From the NCBI RefSeq assembly GCF_900104035.1, contig NZ_FNIT01000012.1, positions 43,529-107,528 of the forward strand: DNA of 64,000 nt, in the 5' to 3' direction. The DNA comes from Aureimonas jatrophae (GTDB taxonomy: Bacteria; Pseudomonadota; Alphaproteobacteria; Rhizobiales; Rhizobiaceae). Below are positions 1 through 9,784 of this stretch, piece by piece; the first letter of the stretch is position 1, and each line of letters starts with the position of its first letter. The position numbers and the translations under genes were made by a program. The notes below the pieces were generated by a model that did no database searches, was not told where the DNA came from, and was given only the letters and a program-made list of their open reading frames with translations.

Positions 1-2120
1 GGGCGTTCGGGAGCCCGTGCGACGAGCCGCCCGTAGGGTTCGCTGTCTCCTAGATCCGGCAGACGGTCGGCCGGGTTCGACAGGGCCGCCCGACCCTTTT
101 GATCCACGACCCGCATCACCCTGTCGTACGTCTTCTGCGTAAGCACGTGGTCCGAGATGCCCGCCGCGATCATGGCCTTCAGTCCACCCTTGAACAGGTC
201 GATGCGCGCCTGGATGCGGATCGGGTCATGAATCTCCGCCTGTTCCCGCGCGAAGTCGCGCACCTCCTTCTGCGCGAGGAGCCAGCTGGCGAGCGTGAGG
301 CCCCGCATCTCCGGCTCCAGGCAGGGTACGTCGACGTAGCGTCGACCGCCGAACGCGTCCCTGTCCCTGACATCCTTGGGCACGACCAGCAGGATCGATC
401 CCAGGTCGTCGGGATCGACGAGGACGTCGACCTTCCGTTGCGGACGATGCTGCAGGAGCCAACCGATTTCGTCGGACAGGTAGTAGACGTTGCAGAAGAG
501 GATGCCTTCGCAGCTGACCTTCCGCGACTCTCGGAAGCCGAAGATCCTGCGCCGCTCGTCGTCGGACAGGGGAAGCTCGATGCCTTCGTCGTCGCCGGCG
601 AGCCTATCCCAGACGTCCCTGGGCGTCAGCCGCTCCAGCGCGACGTGCGGCGTCAGGTGGTATACGTCCACGATCCAGCGGACGACGAAGAGGAAGAGCT
701 CGTCGAACGTCAGGCTCGCGAACGCCTCCGCCGCGTAGTCGCCCTTCGCCACCACGTCGGACTGGGTCGCTCCGGTGAACCACGTCGGAAACGTCCGCGC
801 CATGGTGCCGAAGAACCGTTCGATGTGCCCCCTCATCCTCGGATCGGCGTCGGGGATGGACCGTCCCGAGCGGAGCTGCCGAACGACCTCCTCGAACTCG
901 AACCGGAAAGCGGGACCCTTGTCGGTGACGATCTGCGCGGGACGTCCGTGCATGGGCCAGCCGCCGCCGCATCCGGCCTGACGCGCGAGCTCCGTCTTGT
1001 CCGTCGACAGAGACCTCAGGCATGCGATCGCGGTAGCCGCGCTCGGCCGCTCTTCCGACAGGTTGATGCCGACGATCGCGGACGTGCAGCAGTCGATCGC
1101 GACGGTCAGCGTGCAGCGTCTGCGCTGGAGCGCGGCGATCTCCTGCTTCGACAGGTAGGCGAGCGTCTCCCTCGTGCAGAGCAACGTCTGCAGGTCGAAC
1201 TCCCAGTCGTCGATCTCGACGCGCTGCATGGGACGTTTGCAGGGAACGCCCTTGCCGACCAATGCGAACCAGCGCACCGCCGCGTCCTCTCCCTCGCGTC
1301 CGAGCTTGACCGCGAACGGATCGAGGGCGTCGATACGCTTCCGGACGATGCGGGGTGCCGGCAGGCATAGGCGTTCGCCGGGCGACCGGGTCGAGTTGAG
1401 GAGGGCGACCGCGTCGTGGACGTCCTGGACCACCCTCGCCTTCACCGGCTTGGCGCGGGTCATGTATTGCTCGCAGGCCGCGTCGATGACGTCGCGGACC
1501 TCGGGCGCGAGCTGGTTGCGGTTGCCGCACCGGGAACGACCGCTCCGTAGGGCTCCGATCTTGTAGCCGCCCTTCTCGTAGGCGCGAACCGCGGCGTAGA
1601 GCGTGGATGCCGACGGCGTCGGCATCGTCCAGGCGACCCGCCGCTCCCGCCGCCCCTGCTCGAACGTCTCTTCGTACCACTTGAGGACGGGTCCGGCCAG
1701 GAGCTCGATCGCCTTGGACATGAGACGGGGGGAGCGTCCGACGCGGGACCTGCCCTCGTTGCCGTGTTCGGCCTCCAGCCTGAGAAATTCCCTCACCCAC
1801 CTATGCCGCCAGTGGATGGCGGCCAGCTGACCGTCGTTCAAGTCCTTCAGATCCGAATCGTCGTTCCGGACGCGCAGCTTCGTCTCGATCAGCGAGTAGA
1901 AGCCGACCTCGTGGGTGAACTGCTTCCGCTCCCGGGCCTTGTCGATCTGCTCGTCGGACAGACGGACGAAGTGGTCCTCCACGACGTCGCCGTTGACGAG
2001 CTGGAGCACGTGCACGCGGTCGACCTTGCCGATGTATCGGTAGGCACGCCCCTGGTGGACGATGCGGTCGTAGGTCCCGAACCGGTACGACCGTTTCGGG
2101 CGGGGGACGTGCACGTTCAA
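1..2120 (-). CDS. TnsB/Mu-type DDE transposase, partial
   Basis: Incomplete: 706 codons are visible before the gene runs off the left edge. The TTG start at 2120 is chosen because a GGAGGA box sits about 6 nt upstream and the reading frame is open from there. The integrase core is recognisable: first Asp at about residue 343 (TVAIDCC), second Asp at 400 (IVTDKGPAF), Glu at 434 (GHIERFF), the D-(34)-E spacing of the retroviral-integrase fold. This family (TnsB, TniA, MuA) cuts and joins transposon 3' ends to target DNA. It lies 50 bp after a TnsA-like gene on the same strand, the usual tnsA-tnsB order. TnsC and target-selector genes, if present, would lie further left. Confidence 0.88.
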   Translation of the reverse strand, partial: MNVHVPRPKRSYRFGTYDRIVHQGRAYRYIGKVDRVHVLQLVNGDVVEDHFVRLSDEQIDKARERKQFTHEVGFYSLIETKLRVRNDDSDLKDLNDGQLAAIHWRHRWVREFLRLEAEHGNEGRSRVGRSPRLMSKAIELLAGPVLKWYEETFEQGRRERRVAWTMPTPSASTLYAAVRAYEKGGYKIGALRSGRSRCGNRNQLAPEVRDVIDAACEQYMTRAKPVKARVVQDVHDAVALLNSTRSPGERLCLPAPRIVRKRIDALDPFAVKLGREGEDAAVRWFALVGKGVPCKRPMQRVEIDDWEFDLQTLLCTRETLAYLSKQEIAALQRRRCTLTVAIDCCTSAIVGINLSEERPSAATAIACLRSLSTDKTELARQAGCGGGWPMHGRPAQIVTDKGPAFRFEFEEVVRQLRSGRSIPDADPRMRGHIERFFGTMARTFPTWFTGATQSDVVAKGDYAAEAFASLTFDELFLFVVRWIVDVYHLTPHVALERLTPRDVWDRLAGDDEGIELPLSDDERRRIFGFRESRKVSCEGILFCNVYYLSDEIGWLLQHRPQRKVDVLVDPDDLGSILLVVPKDVRDRDAFGGRRYVDVPCLEPEMRGLTLASWLLAQKEVRDFAREQAEIHDPIRIQARIDLFKGGLKAMIAAGISDHVLTQKTYDRVMRVVDQKGRAALSNPADRLPDLGDSEPYGRLVARAPER

Positions 2121-2170
2121 CGAAATCCTCCGCGGATGGGACGGGTATAGGAGGAAAGGCTTCCCTCCTC

Positions 2171-2851
2171 CTACACTCCAGCGTTGAAGAGACGGTTCAC
2201 GACCATGGTTTCCGGAGCGATACGCAGACCCGAAGGGACCACGACCGCTCCCGACTGGATCAGCGCGACCGCGGCACGGAATCCGCGGGACCCCAGTCCG
2301 GTGGCGCCATTGACGATGCCGAGCGGGAAGGTTCGGTCGGCAGCCTGGAGCCAGCCGCGGACGATGCCCGTCGCCTCGACGTCCTGTTCGGCTCCGCAGG
2401 CGACGATCGTCCGTGCGTTGTCGACCCGGACGCCATCGAGGTGCCGTTCCGTCACGATGCGATACTCGTGCGCGAACGGGACGAGGCGACCGTCGGCGTC
2501 GATCACGAAGGCCTGTCGGGCGACGTGACCCAACAGTTCGAAGAGACCGTCGCGGACGGCATCGTCATGGTACTTGACGGCGGTCGCCACGCGACGCCCC
2601 TTCGACGTGCGATGACGCTGGTCGAACCAGTGGCTGTGTTCGTCGGACTTCGCGTCCCTGAAGAAGACCGGCTTCAGCTGCTCTTCGATCTCGGTGACGT
2701 CGGGGTCGGCGATCAGGACATGGAGAGCCTCTTCCTCCAGTCCGCTCTCGAAGACGTACTGGCGACCGCGGAACGGATCGACGACGAAGCCCGTCCGAGA
2801 GCCGCGCTTCTTCGGTGCGGGGCGACGACCCGCTCGCGAGCGTTCGATCAT
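2171..2851 (-). CDS. TnsA-like transposon endonuclease
   Basis: 226 residues from the ATG at 2851, which has AGGAG 9 nt upstream; a longer open frame exists but its extra N-terminus looks non-coding. The pattern fits a PD-(D/E)XK nuclease of the TnsA type: Glu35/Glu39 in FESGLEEEAL, Asp77 in HWFDQR, and Lys93 in ATAVKY. TnsA cleaves the 5' ends of Tn7-like elements so that excision is double-stranded, in a complex with TnsB. It directly precedes the TnsB-like gene on the same strand. In Tn7 tnsA is the gene nearest the right end, so the element would extend leftward and its end should lie to the right of 2851. Assignment rests on motif pattern and context. Confidence 0.75.
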   Translation of the reverse strand: MIERSRAGRRPAPKKRGSRTGFVVDPFRGRQYVFESGLEEEALHVLIADPDVTEIEEQLKPVFFRDAKSDEHSHWFDQRHRTSKGRRVATAVKYHDDAVRDGLFELLGHVARQAFVIDADGRLVPFAHEYRIVTERHLDGVRVDNARTIVACGAEQDVEATGIVRGWLQAADRTFPLGIVNGATGLGSRGFRAAVALIQSGAVVVPSGLRIAPETMVVNRLFNAGV

Positions 2852-3107
2852 GGGGATGCACTCCTGTTGGGTTCGAACGACGCTCGAACGGTTTTCGGGC
2901 TTCCGAACCGCCGTCGCCGGCCCGCGTCCGCAGGTCTCGACGTAGGTGGTGGATCGGGATGCCGGCCTGGATCTGGTGCGCCATGCGGATGGCGAGGGAT
3001 GCACGGATGCGCATGGCGGACCTTCGTGGAGGACGACGCGGAGGTTCGATCGCCGGCAGTCGCCTGCCTGCGTCTGGTCTCTCCGGGAATTTCTGAAATG
3101 CGCTTCG

Positions 3108-3129
3108 CGCGCCCGAAGCATCGGGCGCG
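3108..3129. repeat. Perfect inverted repeat
   Basis: CGCGCCCGA and its exact complement TCGGGCGCG flank the tetraloop AGCA. No T-run follows on either strand, so it is not an ordinary intrinsic terminator. It could be a protein site or a structure near the transposon end; role unknown. Confidence 0.6.
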
Positions 3130-4002
3130 AACGTTCGGTGCACGTCGCCGTTCGAGTGCCTGGACGGTGCCGGTCGCAGGAGGCAGTGCGGAGGACGGGA
3201 AAGTACTCGCCCAGCAGCGATGCCTACGAGCGACCTACGTCTCTCGAATCGGACGGAAGGCGTCGGATGACAGTGGGAGGGCGATGGATGGCGACACGGG
3301 ACACCCGCCGCGATCGCACGACGATCGAACCGCGGCCATCGTTTCCGGAATGCGGTCGGACGAGCCGTTCCTCAGGGTCGGCGGCAATTTCGTCCCGCAG
3401 GCCCGCCTCGGCAGGAGGACCGCATACCTTCTCCGGAAAGGATCAGGCTACCGTCGCCGGGAGGGCGGTCACGGCTTTTCGTACGACCGTCCGTCGCCGG
3501 CTCGACGCCGGAAGGTTGATGCCGATGTGAGCGCTGGTCATGACCATGATCCAATCATTGCACGGAAACGTTAGTGTCGGGTTAACGACCCGTACCGAGC
3601 GCGTCGGAACCCGAGAATCTTTGCGGCGCTGGTCCTGTTCGTACCTATCGGCCTCGTCCTGTCGGCAATGCGAGCGTGATGCCGTGTCTTTCTGCGGTGC
3701 CGGTCTGAAGGAAAATCCCTCGCGTACGTCCCGTACGACGTGACGGATGCCGTCGGTGTGTACCGTCGACGCCAGACATGTCGGTACGGTCTCGCGATCG
3801 TCGCAGGACGGCACGGTGGTTGGGATCCAATGCCACGATGCATGGGAGCGACGTCCGTGACGGGATGTGCCGCTCGGGTACGACGCCGTCGGTTTCGATC
3901 CCAAGGGAACGGGGCAGGATGGATCGGATCGTATGGCGTTCGTTGGCAAGGCATTCGTCCCGACGCGATGTGTGGGCAATGAATGCATCGGAGATAAAAA
4001 AG

Positions 4003-4015
4003 TTGCATCAAGCAT
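4003..4015. promoter_or_regulatory. Operator-like palindrome TTGCATCAAGCAT
   Basis: A 13-bp near-palindrome in an AT-rich patch, 290 bp before the helicase operon. Very similar sites lie at 47736-47748, 48178-48190 and 51028-51040, upstream of a repressor gene and two degenerate TnsA-like genes. Probably a repressor or activator site; the target transcription unit at this copy is uncertain because of the distance to the next start. Confidence 0.5.
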
Positions 4016-4304
4016 ATTTTTTTGCAGAACCGGCGTACCGGCGATACGGATCTGAGGCGCTTGATTCGACCGAACCTACTCTTCGCATGGTCCGCGATCG
4101 GGGCTTCGGAGACAGCTGGGTCGGGGCGAGGCCGCCGCAGACTCCCTGGACGAACGCGTCCGGCCTCGAAATCCAGGTCGAGTGGACCCTGTCACGTATT
4201 CGATCCGGATCCGGATCGGAAGACGGCGACGTCGGCGCATCACCCTCTACGGTTGAATTCGGACATTCCTTCGGGCAAGCATCGAACGTGGCCGGGGGAT
4301 ACGG

Positions 4305-4895
4305 ATGGACGACGAACTGCTGCTCAGGGGTGGAGGGCTCGCGGCGATCCGCACCTACGAGAGGTGCATCTCCCTGCTGGTCGAGGTTCTGGCTTCGACG
4401 GGGACGGACTTCAAACCGAGCGGAGTCGGACAACGGGCACGCTTCGAATCGGTCCGGACTGCGCTTTCCGACAGACTGCGCGAACGTTCGAGTCGCGACG
4501 ACATATGGAAGGCGGTGGAGCCGCTCGGCATCACGCCAGCCGCCGACGAACGGGACGCCGATCCGATCCTGGAAGGCATAGGACGGCTTGGTCGCTCCCG
4601 AGAGGTGATCACCGTCGAGGATCTGTCGCCGAACGAGGTCAGAAGCGCGATGTGCGCCGTGGTGGATGCACGCTACGGTACCGAACGGCTGATCCTTCGC
4701 GGACGGGAATTCTTCCGGGCTTCGCTCGACGTCCTCCAGGCCGATGGGGTGATGCCGAGGCGGATCAACGTCGTGCAGGGAAACTTCCACAGGCTGTTCG
4801 GCTATCTCCAGGAACTGATCTTTGAGGACGGAAGGATCACGATCCACGGCGTCGGACGCAAGCTGGACACGCTGAAGATCCGGATCGGCCCCTAG
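4305..4895 (+). CDS. Unknown protein, first gene of helicase operon
   Basis: 196 residues from an ATG 6 nt after a GGGGG box. Soluble, mixed alpha/beta composition, no signal peptide, membrane segment or motif that I recognise. The frame shows normal coding composition (balanced charged and hydrophobic residues), unlike the overlapping frames. It is followed on the same strand, after 198 bp, by three genes that overlap each other by a few bases and end in a giant DUF1998 helicase, so it may be an accessory or specificity subunit of that system, or an independent small gene. Function not known. Confidence 0.7.
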   Translation: MDDELLLRGGGLAAIRTYERCISLLVEVLASTGTDFKPSGVGQRARFESVRTALSDRLRERSSRDDIWKAVEPLGITPAADERDADPILEGIGRLGRSREVITVEDLSPNEVRSAMCAVVDARYGTERLILRGREFFRASLDVLQADGVMPRRINVVQGNFHRLFGYLQELIFEDGRITIHGVGRKLDTLKIRIGP

Positions 4896-5093
4896 CTTCG
4901 TGAGCGACTTCGTAGAAACCGCACCGCCGCGAGCGCGGACGCGCCCGTCCACGGCGCCGTCGATCCCGGACCGGTCCTGGAACGTGCCCCCCTCCCGTTC
5001 GCGGAACAGTACGGCGTGCCGCGTTCCGGTCCGAAGCATGGGCACCGAGAAGTTTCCGCGGGGACGGAATGTCCCGAGGTTCGCGACAGGTCG

Positions 5094-7736
5094 ATGCTGA
5101 AAACGAAGCGACCAGGATTGTCTCCGTACTGGAGCTGGGAACTGGCGCTGACGCGCTACTATCTCGGCACCAGGGGATCCGAGGGATCGTCGGCCCTGGA
5201 GTTCGTGGACGCACAGCCCCGGCGGCTCGCGGAAGCGATCGGACTGCCGCCGTCGGACGGGGATGCGGCCAGGACGAGCTTCCTGGGCGTGTTCCGTCGC
5301 GACGGTCTCGTGGATGCGTTCGGCCATGGTTGGAGCGTCCGGCCACCGGACAGCCTGCCCGTGATGGGCTACTTCAACTATCTCGTCTTGTCCTGCTACG
5401 TGGCATCCGTCGCCCCTGAGGTGGCGCAGTCCGGCCTGTTTCCCGAACGGCTGAGAGAGATCCTCGGTTGGGACCAGGGAATCTCCTCCCTGGAAGGTCT
5501 GGCCACCCTCTGGAAGAACGCCGCCGTCTGGTGCGACGGCGCGAGGGCCGCGGGACGGGACGTAAGGCCGATCGCGTTGCCGGATCCCGGCTGGATGAAG
5601 CGCATCGGACATTCCATCCGCATCGCCTTTCCATCGCGACACGATCTCGACCGCATGGGACGGTCGTTCTCGTCTCTCGCAGCCGTCCCGGCACTCGACT
5701 CTCACCGCCTTTCGGATGCGGTCCGCGCCGAGATCGGTCGTCAGAGATGGTCTCAGGGCTTCATCCGTGCGTTCGAGGACTTCGATCGGCGGCGCGCACG
5801 GGGCGAGCGGCTGCTCGCCGACCATGCGTTCTGGCTGGCGATGGCGGCGCTCAGGCCGCCTGTCGAGCGCGACGACGCGGGTCGACGCTTCGAGTTGGAC
5901 GTATCGACCGATGCCGACGGGCTCGACGCGTTCGTTCTGACCACGGATGCGGAGGACGTCCTGATGGCTCTCGATGTCTCGATCGACGAGCGACCGGGTT
6001 CGCCGGTCTCCGTCGACCTAACGCTCGATCAGGTCCTTGAGCTGTTTCGTGGACGGTCTGCGTCGCTCCCGCCTGATCTCCTGCGCTGCCACTCGGAAGG
6101 CTTCGTTCCCTTCGTCGAAGTGGAATGGGGCGTCTGGCGTGCCGCCAGGCACATCGAGGGCCCGTCGGTACGCCCCCTGGTCCGAAGGCGGGAGCGACCG
6201 GTCGGCGCGAGCGCTGCCGACCGGAACGCATGCTGGCGGCTCCATCCCGTCATGTCGGTCTCCGAAGCGGCACGGCTCGCGGTAGGAACCGGGCGCCGGG
6301 ATCCGTTGCACGCGACGGACGTGTCCCGCGTGCGGGTGGTCGGAGGCATCCGCGTCGGCGACGCGTACCTCGGACGGTCCGGGTTCCTACCGACGGTCGA
6401 GGCCGTGTCCGGATGCGACGCATCCATCGTGACCGTGCAGTCGACGACCGGCGCTCCGACGGTCCGGGTCGTCGCAGGCCGCGTCGAACTGGAATGCGCG
6501 GAGCCGATCGAGGGCGTCTGGCGCATCCCGATAGAGGAGGCTGGGTCGGTCCGCTCCTCGCCGGCGCTGGCGTTCCAGCGGGATGCACCGGAACGCGTTC
6601 CGAAGACGGCGGACAGCCTGGCTCCCGGATGGCGCATCGCGGAACCCGTTCCGGACGGTCTGACGCCGACGACGATCACCGGCAACGCGACTGACCTGGT
6701 GGAAGCCTCCACCGAACGGCGCCTCTGCGATCTTCTTGAGGTCCTGGTCGCCGCGGGACGAAGGGGATGGGACGAGGCGGGACTGCACAGGGTGCTGTCC
6801 GTCGTCGCGCCGATCAAGCGGGCGACCTGGGATCTTCTCCGTCTCCTGGTGGACGGGGGCTGGCTGGAAGGGCGGGTCTGCCCGGTCTGGCGGGCCCGCC
6901 GCTGGTTCCTCGTACCGCCGCGACTCGTCTCGTTCGCGGACGGTCGGACTTTCGCCCTGGAGGGAGCGGCGGGCGGGCGCATGCGAGACCGCTTCCACGA
7001 GACCGCACGTCGCCAGTGTGGCAGTTCGGGAATTCAGGAAGGTGGTGCGGGCTGGCGGGTACCGTTGCCGGTGGCGGAGGTCGCGGACGGGGTCGGTTTC
7101 GTGCGCGGCATGGGACTCCCGGTGGTGCAGCCGGAGACCGAGGTCCCTCCCGCCGATGGCCGACCGAGCTTCCCTCCGAGTCTGTATAGCGACGAGTTCC
7201 GATCGACGGCGTCGGTCTGGAGCTGGAGTTCCGGTCGTTTCGTCGGTCCGGTCGGCGGAGGGGGCGGAGCGGTCGTCCTATCGAGACTGACCACGCCAAG
7301 GCCCAACGCGGCGGACATCTACCGCATCGACACCGGAGATGCCCCTCCTTTGTTGCTGGACGGCCGATCGGCTGCGCTGATCGTAGCTCACAGCATGGCC
7401 GGACGCGCCCTCTTCCGCTTCGATGCCACCCTCGGTGCGTTCGACCGTCTCGCCCACGACGGTGGCCTCCCGCCGATCGTCGCGCGCCATCTCCGGTTGC
7501 GGACGCTTAGGGCTCCGGAGATGGTGTTCGGGGTGGACGGGTCGTGGATCTATCGAACGCCCTGCAGCCCTGCCGACGCCGGAATGCTGTCCGGATGGCT
7601 CGGTCCCGCATTCGAGGGACCGTCGTCGGACGGAGATCGGGGAACCGGACTGCGGGAAATGGCGATGGCGAGAGCGAGGGGAGCGAGGTCGGAGTTGCTG
7701 GCACGAAGCATCTGGAAGGCACCGCGTACGTGCTGA
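5094..7736 (+). CDS. Large unknown protein of the DruE-like operon
   Basis: 880 residues. I start at the ATG at 5094 because the protein becomes coding-like there (MLKTKRPGLSPYW); the open frame upstream is Arg-rich noise. No enzyme motif is obvious. Around residues 563-595 there is a winged-helix-like stretch (LHRVLSVVAP to LLVDGGWLEG), which suggests nucleic-acid binding. Its stop at 7734-7736 overlaps the probable GTG start of the next gene at 7730, so translation is likely coupled. Proteins of this size accompany DruE helicases in Druantia loci (DruH, DruF or DruG in the published types); whether it is homologous to any of them cannot be decided by eye. Confidence 0.85.
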   Translation: MLKTKRPGLSPYWSWELALTRYYLGTRGSEGSSALEFVDAQPRRLAEAIGLPPSDGDAARTSFLGVFRRDGLVDAFGHGWSVRPPDSLPVMGYFNYLVLSCYVASVAPEVAQSGLFPERLREILGWDQGISSLEGLATLWKNAAVWCDGARAAGRDVRPIALPDPGWMKRIGHSIRIAFPSRHDLDRMGRSFSSLAAVPALDSHRLSDAVRAEIGRQRWSQGFIRAFEDFDRRRARGERLLADHAFWLAMAALRPPVERDDAGRRFELDVSTDADGLDAFVLTTDAEDVLMALDVSIDERPGSPVSVDLTLDQVLELFRGRSASLPPDLLRCHSEGFVPFVEVEWGVWRAARHIEGPSVRPLVRRRERPVGASAADRNACWRLHPVMSVSEAARLAVGTGRRDPLHATDVSRVRVVGGIRVGDAYLGRSGFLPTVEAVSGCDASIVTVQSTTGAPTVRVVAGRVELECAEPIEGVWRIPIEEAGSVRSSPALAFQRDAPERVPKTADSLAPGWRIAEPVPDGLTPTTITGNATDLVEASTERRLCDLLEVLVAAGRRGWDEAGLHRVLSVVAPIKRATWDLLRLLVDGGWLEGRVCPVWRARRWFLVPPRLVSFADGRTFALEGAAGGRMRDRFHETARRQCGSSGIQEGGAGWRVPLPVAEVADGVGFVRGMGLPVVQPETEVPPADGRPSFPPSLYSDEFRSTASVWSWSSGRFVGPVGGGGGAVVLSRLTTPRPNAADIYRIDTGDAPPLLLDGRSAALIVAHSMAGRALFRFDATLGAFDRLAHDGGLPPIVARHLRLRTLRAPEMVFGVDGSWIYRTPCSPADAGMLSGWLGPAFEGPSSDGDRGTGLREMAMARARGARSELLARSIWKAPRTC

Positions 7737-9784
7737 GGGACGAAACGGATCCGGTCCGTCGGGACATCTTCATCGGCGAACTGGCCTTCAACAACGAGCA
7801 GCGCAGGCTCTCCCGTGTCGTGGGCCGGGCGGTCGCGACCCGCACCGGTTGGCAGCCGCTTCCCGGCGATCGTCTTCCGCTGGAGGGGCACGCGTTCAGC
7901 ACGGATCCGAGGCTCTTCGGCAAGCGGCCCGGCTACGTCGTCCTGTTCACCGTCGCCAGGAACGAGCGTCCGGACGCCAGGGACCGGTTCGTCACGGACG
8001 ACGTCTGCGAGCCCTACGAGTACGTGGAGCGGCTGACGCGTCACACGCCCGAGATGCTCCGCGAGGTGGTGCTCGAACGCGGCATCGACCTGGGACACCA
8101 GAACGACGGCGCGGTGGTCGTCCCCGTCGGGCCGGACCTGGTCGCCCTGCCGCCGATCGTAAGGTCCGCGCAGACCGGTCGCTGGACGCTGTCGCACGCG
8201 GCCGAGGCGGAGGCGGTCGAGACGTTCCGGAACGAGTTCCGGAGGAACGACCTCTTCGAGATCGCCGGCCGCCGCTTCGTCCTGCCCGGGCGCGTTCCGG
8301 ACGTTCCGACGGGCGCCGTCAACTGGCAGAACGATGCCGAGTTCCTACAGGCCGTTCTCCGGCGTCTCCGAAGGAACGGGGACTTCGGCTCCGGTTCGGA
8401 GGACTTCCGGTTGACCGAGCGGCTCGCAACGAGACTGTTCTCGCTGTACCGCGACGCGGACGCGATAGGCGGTCGCACCCAGGCGCTGCTGGCCGCGAGG
8501 GCACGTCTGGAGGAGTTCGTGCCGAAGCTGTCGAACGGCAGCGGAGCCGTCGCCGCCATCGCCGACGCGCTGCATTCCCACGACGGAGTGCGCAAGGCGC
8601 TCGTTGCGCTGACGGAAGCCGAACGCGCCGAACTCCGTCGCCGGGAAGGCGAGGCCGTCCGGGCCGAGACGGTACAGGCCGTCGAGACGGAGATCGGCGA
8701 GCGCATCGCGCTCCGGGACGATCTCGGAAGGGAGGCCGAACGCGTCGAGACGTTGGTGGCGTCGCGTTCGGAACGGCTCGCGGAGATCGAGGCATCCATC
8801 GCCCGGGCCACGAGCCTGCTGGAGGGACGCGTCGCCACGTTCGTCGGCGAGGTGCGAGAGGCGGGACGACTGGTCGCGAACGTCCTCGGTTCGGACGATG
8901 CCGGGTCCGTCTCCGCCGCGGGCGTCGGACGGGTCGCCGGGCTCGCACCCTGGGCGCGTGCCGACCGTCCGGCTCCCGTCACGTCGATCGGAATACCGGA
9001 TCTGGCGACCGTCCTGACGGCGAGGGCGAAATCGCTCGGTCTGGAAGCGGACGTCTTCCGAACGCTGGACATCCACTGCAGGAGTGGCGACGTGCCCGTG
9101 CTGACCGGGGACTCCGTCGTGACGATCCTCAGGGGCTACGCGGACGTGATCGCCGGCGGACGCCTCGTCCGGCAACCCCTTGATCCCTCGGTTCTCGGTC
9201 CCGAGGACCTCTGGCGCCATCCCGGATCCGGTCAGCCGACCGCCCTAGCGGCGGCCTGGCAACAGGCTGACGCGGCGCCGTCGAAGTTCCTGCTCGTCGC
9301 GCTCGACGACCTGGATCGGGCGTCTCTCTCGGACTGGCTGCCCGCGTTCCGCACCGCCTTCCGCGAAGCGAGACCGCGGAACCTCCTCGTCGTGGCCACC
9401 ACGGCGCTTCCGAACTCGTCGGACCGAGAGGTCGGCGACCGACATCGGCGCCCCCTTCCCGGAACGTCAGGGGGAAGCAATGCCCTGGTCGCCGCACTGA
9501 TGCGTGTGGGGACCGGGAGAACGACCGAGCTGGAACCCGTTCCGTCCCTGCCTCCGATATCCGCGGACGTACGCGCCGTCCTCCTCTCGCTGGCCTTGGC
9601 GGAGGGGGTGTCTGGTGCCGACGCCGGCGAACGTCTCCTGACGCTCCATGCGGCCGCGACGGCGTGGGGCGACGACGAGACGGCATGCCGGCTGGCGGTC
9701 GGGTGCCTGACGGGTCGGAACGCACGAGCCGCCCTGGTGGTCCAGCCCACACCGACGAACGAGAACGCGAGGACGGGTACATGA
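7730..9784 (+). CDS. Coiled-coil protein with degenerate AAA-like C-terminus
   Basis: 684 residues. The GTG at 7730 follows GGAAGG by 10 nt and overlaps the preceding stop; upstream in-frame sequence is a shadow of the preceding gene. Residues about 290-400 form a long Glu/Arg/Ala-rich helical region, probably coiled coil. The C-terminal part has an ATPase-like hydrophobic-beta plus acidic motif (FLLVALDDLDRA, near residue 525) followed by LLVVATTALPN, like Walker B and sensor 1, but the stretch where a P-loop should lie (VLTGDSVVTIL) has no GxxGxGK[ST]. It may be an inactive AAA-type structural subunit. The stop overlaps the helicase start (ATGA at 9781). Part of the DruE-like operon; precise family unknown. 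Confidence 0.85.
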   Translation: MLRDETDPVRRDIFIGELAFNNEQRRLSRVVGRAVATRTGWQPLPGDRLPLEGHAFSTDPRLFGKRPGYVVLFTVARNERPDARDRFVTDDVCEPYEYVERLTRHTPEMLREVVLERGIDLGHQNDGAVVVPVGPDLVALPPIVRSAQTGRWTLSHAAEAEAVETFRNEFRRNDLFEIAGRRFVLPGRVPDVPTGAVNWQNDAEFLQAVLRRLRRNGDFGSGSEDFRLTERLATRLFSLYRDADAIGGRTQALLAARARLEEFVPKLSNGSGAVAAIADALHSHDGVRKALVALTEAERAELRRREGEAVRAETVQAVETEIGERIALRDDLGREAERVETLVASRSERLAEIEASIARATSLLEGRVATFVGEVREAGRLVANVLGSDDAGSVSAAGVGRVAGLAPWARADRPAPVTSIGIPDLATVLTARAKSLGLEADVFRTLDIHCRSGDVPVLTGDSVVTILRGYADVIAGGRLVRQPLDPSVLGPEDLWRHPGSGQPTALAAAWQQADAAPSKFLLVALDDLDRASLSDWLPAFRTAFREARPRNLLVVATTALPNSSDREVGDRHRRPLPGTSGGSNALVAALMRVGTGRTTELEPVPSLPPISADVRAVLLSLALAEGVSGADAGERLLTLHAAATAWGDDETACRLAVGCLTGRNARAALVVQPTPTNENARTGT

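Larger units (their letters stand above)
2852..4304. other. Gene-poor stretch, probable transposon end
   Basis: No reading frame here looks coding on either strand; the long open frames are Arg/Pro/Ser-rich shadows. It holds a perfect 9-bp hairpin (3108-3129), a GTTAAC-centred sequence (TGTCGGGTTAACGACC from 3576), and an AT-rich patch at 3993-4025 with the operator-like palindrome. By analogy with Tn7, TnsB-binding end repeats should lie here upstream of tnsA; I could not recognise a clear repeat set. Confidence 0.5.

Noticed and set aside
99..1370. Plus-strand open frame of 423 codons
   Set aside because: Antisense to the transposase gene; composition rich in Arg/Asp/Val without motifs, while the minus strand carries the DDE core.
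604..1800. Minus-strand open frame of 398 codons
   Set aside because: Out-of-frame shadow of the transposase: strings of Arg, Gly and Pro and no motif.
2441..3574. Plus-strand frame of 377 codons before the helicase operon
   Set aside because: First half is antisense to the TnsA-like gene; the rest changes to Arg-rich noise and has no ribosome site.
3576..3592. TGTCGGGTTAACGACC as the transposon terminus
   Set aside because: The TGT orientation would suit an element extending rightward, not leftward as TnsA/TnsB imply, and I found no partner repeat.
4008..5825. Minus-strand frame of 605 codons
   Set aside because: Antisense to two genes with coding composition; no motif and no ribosome site.
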